From JAVBLQ01 sp031553435 (GTDB lineage: Bacteria > Bacteroidota > Bacteroidia > Bacteroidales > Azobacteroidaceae), in NCBI GenBank assembly GCA_031553435.1, contig JAVBLQ010000086.1:1-64000 (forward strand): 64,000 bases of DNA. Reading direction: 5' to 3'. Each line of letters opens with the position of its first letter. Positions within the stretch are counted from its first letter, which is position 1. Positions 63,575 through 64,000 of this stretch are shown piece by piece. The notes under the pieces are model-generated. The model searched no databases. It saw only the letters and a program-made list of their open reading frames with translations, and was not told the DNA's origin. Both the position numbers and the translations under genes were made by a program.

Positions 63575-64000
63575 TATTGTTTCCGTCTTTTACATTATTT
63601 TTTCTTACCAAATGCTTTTTGTGGTTGTTTTTATGTTTATTATTCGGTTTATTCGGATTTTCATTATTTGTCCTATCCTGCTCATTTTGAACATTTTGTC
63701 TATCACCACCTTTTTCTTTATGATTGTTTTGATTATTATGATTTCCTTGCTTATGTTTTTTCTTTTTCAAATGATCAAAACGGGTAAGGCTATCTTGTCC
63801 CAGGATATCCAAAGATTCTTTTTTAGGAGCAGCTTCCTTATTTTCAGGCAATAAACCAAGGGGTTTTCCTCCTTTCTTATTGATATTGATTATTTCAAAA
63901 GCTCTTTCAGGAGTTATAGTAACCAAATTTGCAGCAAAGTTAGGATTGGTAGAATATGAAATCAATTCCTTAAATACTTCGGTTTTAAAATGATAATAAG
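63555..64000 (-). CDS. ricT: RicT/PSP1 (YaaT-like) protein, C-terminal part
   Basis: The frame is open to the window edge, so only the last 147 or so residues are seen. FKTEVFKELISYSTNPNFAANLVTITPERAFEI is the end of the PSP1 domain. A basic, Asn/His/Lys-rich disordered tail (about 100 residues) with runs such as KKKKHKQGNHNNQNN ends the protein, as in other Bacteroidota homologues. RicT in Bacillus is part of an iron-sulfur complex affecting RNA processing. It overlaps gldH by 8 or 20 bases depending on the gldH start. Confidence 0.8.
   Translation of the reverse strand, partial: YYHFKTEVFKELISYSTNPNFAANLVTITPERAFEIININKKGGKPLGLLPENKEAAPKKESLDILGQDSLTRFDHLKKKKHKQGNHNNQNNHKEKGGDRQNVQNEQDRTNNENPNKPNNKHKNNHKKHLVRKNNVKDGNNNGNTNA

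Overview
This 64 kb window is chromosomal DNA of a Bacteroidota bacterium, most likely order Bacteroidales, with AT-rich, fairly compact genes. The signs are: promoters of the TTG-N18-20-TAnnTTTG type in front of many genes; a pectate lyase ending in a type IX secretion (T9SS type A) sorting domain; GldB-like and GldH lipoproteins and a RicT/PSP1 protein; type III glutamine synthetase; an EF-G2 paralogue; a small histone H1-like protein; and the gene order DUF1599 - DoxX - tpiA - SPOR - folE. I see no rRNA, tRNA, CRISPR array, insertion sequence or prophage, apart from one decayed tail-fibre-type (peptidase S74) remnant.

Layout. 0.3-3.7 kb (minus): M23 peptidase, dxr, rseP operon. 3.9-8.4 kb (plus): a four-gene operon of a stand-alone LytTR regulator, a membrane-anchored phosphodiester-glycosidase-like protein, a lipoprotein and a large exported repeat protein. 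8.5-16.8 kb: a nitrogen-assimilation block of purF-like, glmS and a single fused carA-carB gene. 16.9-24.8 kb: small exported protein, folB, bactofilin, amylomaltase (malQ), B12-dependent ribonucleotide reductase, nitroreductase. 24.8-30.8 kb (minus): D-Ala-D-Ala dipeptidase, asnA-glnN operon, 5'-nucleotidase. 30.8-36.3 kb (minus): DUF1599, DoxX/thioredoxin-like, tpiA, SPOR and folE genes, then ndk and an M23-LysM peptidase. 36.6-42.4 kb (plus): alkaline phosphatase, two SGNH hydrolases and an MBOAT acyltransferase, overlapping like one transcript and looking like a surface O-acylation cassette. 42.4-45 kb: S74 remnant and EF-G2. 45-51.8 kb (minus): outer-membrane receptor, prmC, recX, then GldB-like and AsmA-like genes. 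52-55.8 kb (plus): sigma-54 response regulator and hybrid histidine kinase with HPt, a complete phosphorelay. 56-60.5 kb: H1-like protein, beta-CASP metallo-beta-lactamase nuclease, serC, serA. 60.6-64 kb (minus): secreted pectate lyase, gldH and the 3' part of ricT, which leaves the window.

The most unusual features are in non-coding DNA. Many gaps hold long, near-perfect palindromes (12-31 bp arms) built from similar AT-rich words. One such palindrome lies inside the carAB reading frame and encodes the linker between the CarA and CarB halves. A separate 14-bp palindrome (ATGTT-N4-AACAT, same core) occurs three times, upstream of EF-G2, pectate lyase and alkaline phosphatase, and looks like a CRP-family operator. 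A pair of 9-bp direct repeats with a 12-bp gap lies upstream of the LytTR operon, the format of LytTR binding sites.

Several longest open frames begin at the TTG or GTG of a -7 promoter box. I moved those starts to the first downstream ATG (malQ, nitroreductase, asnA, alkaline phosphatase, pectate lyase).
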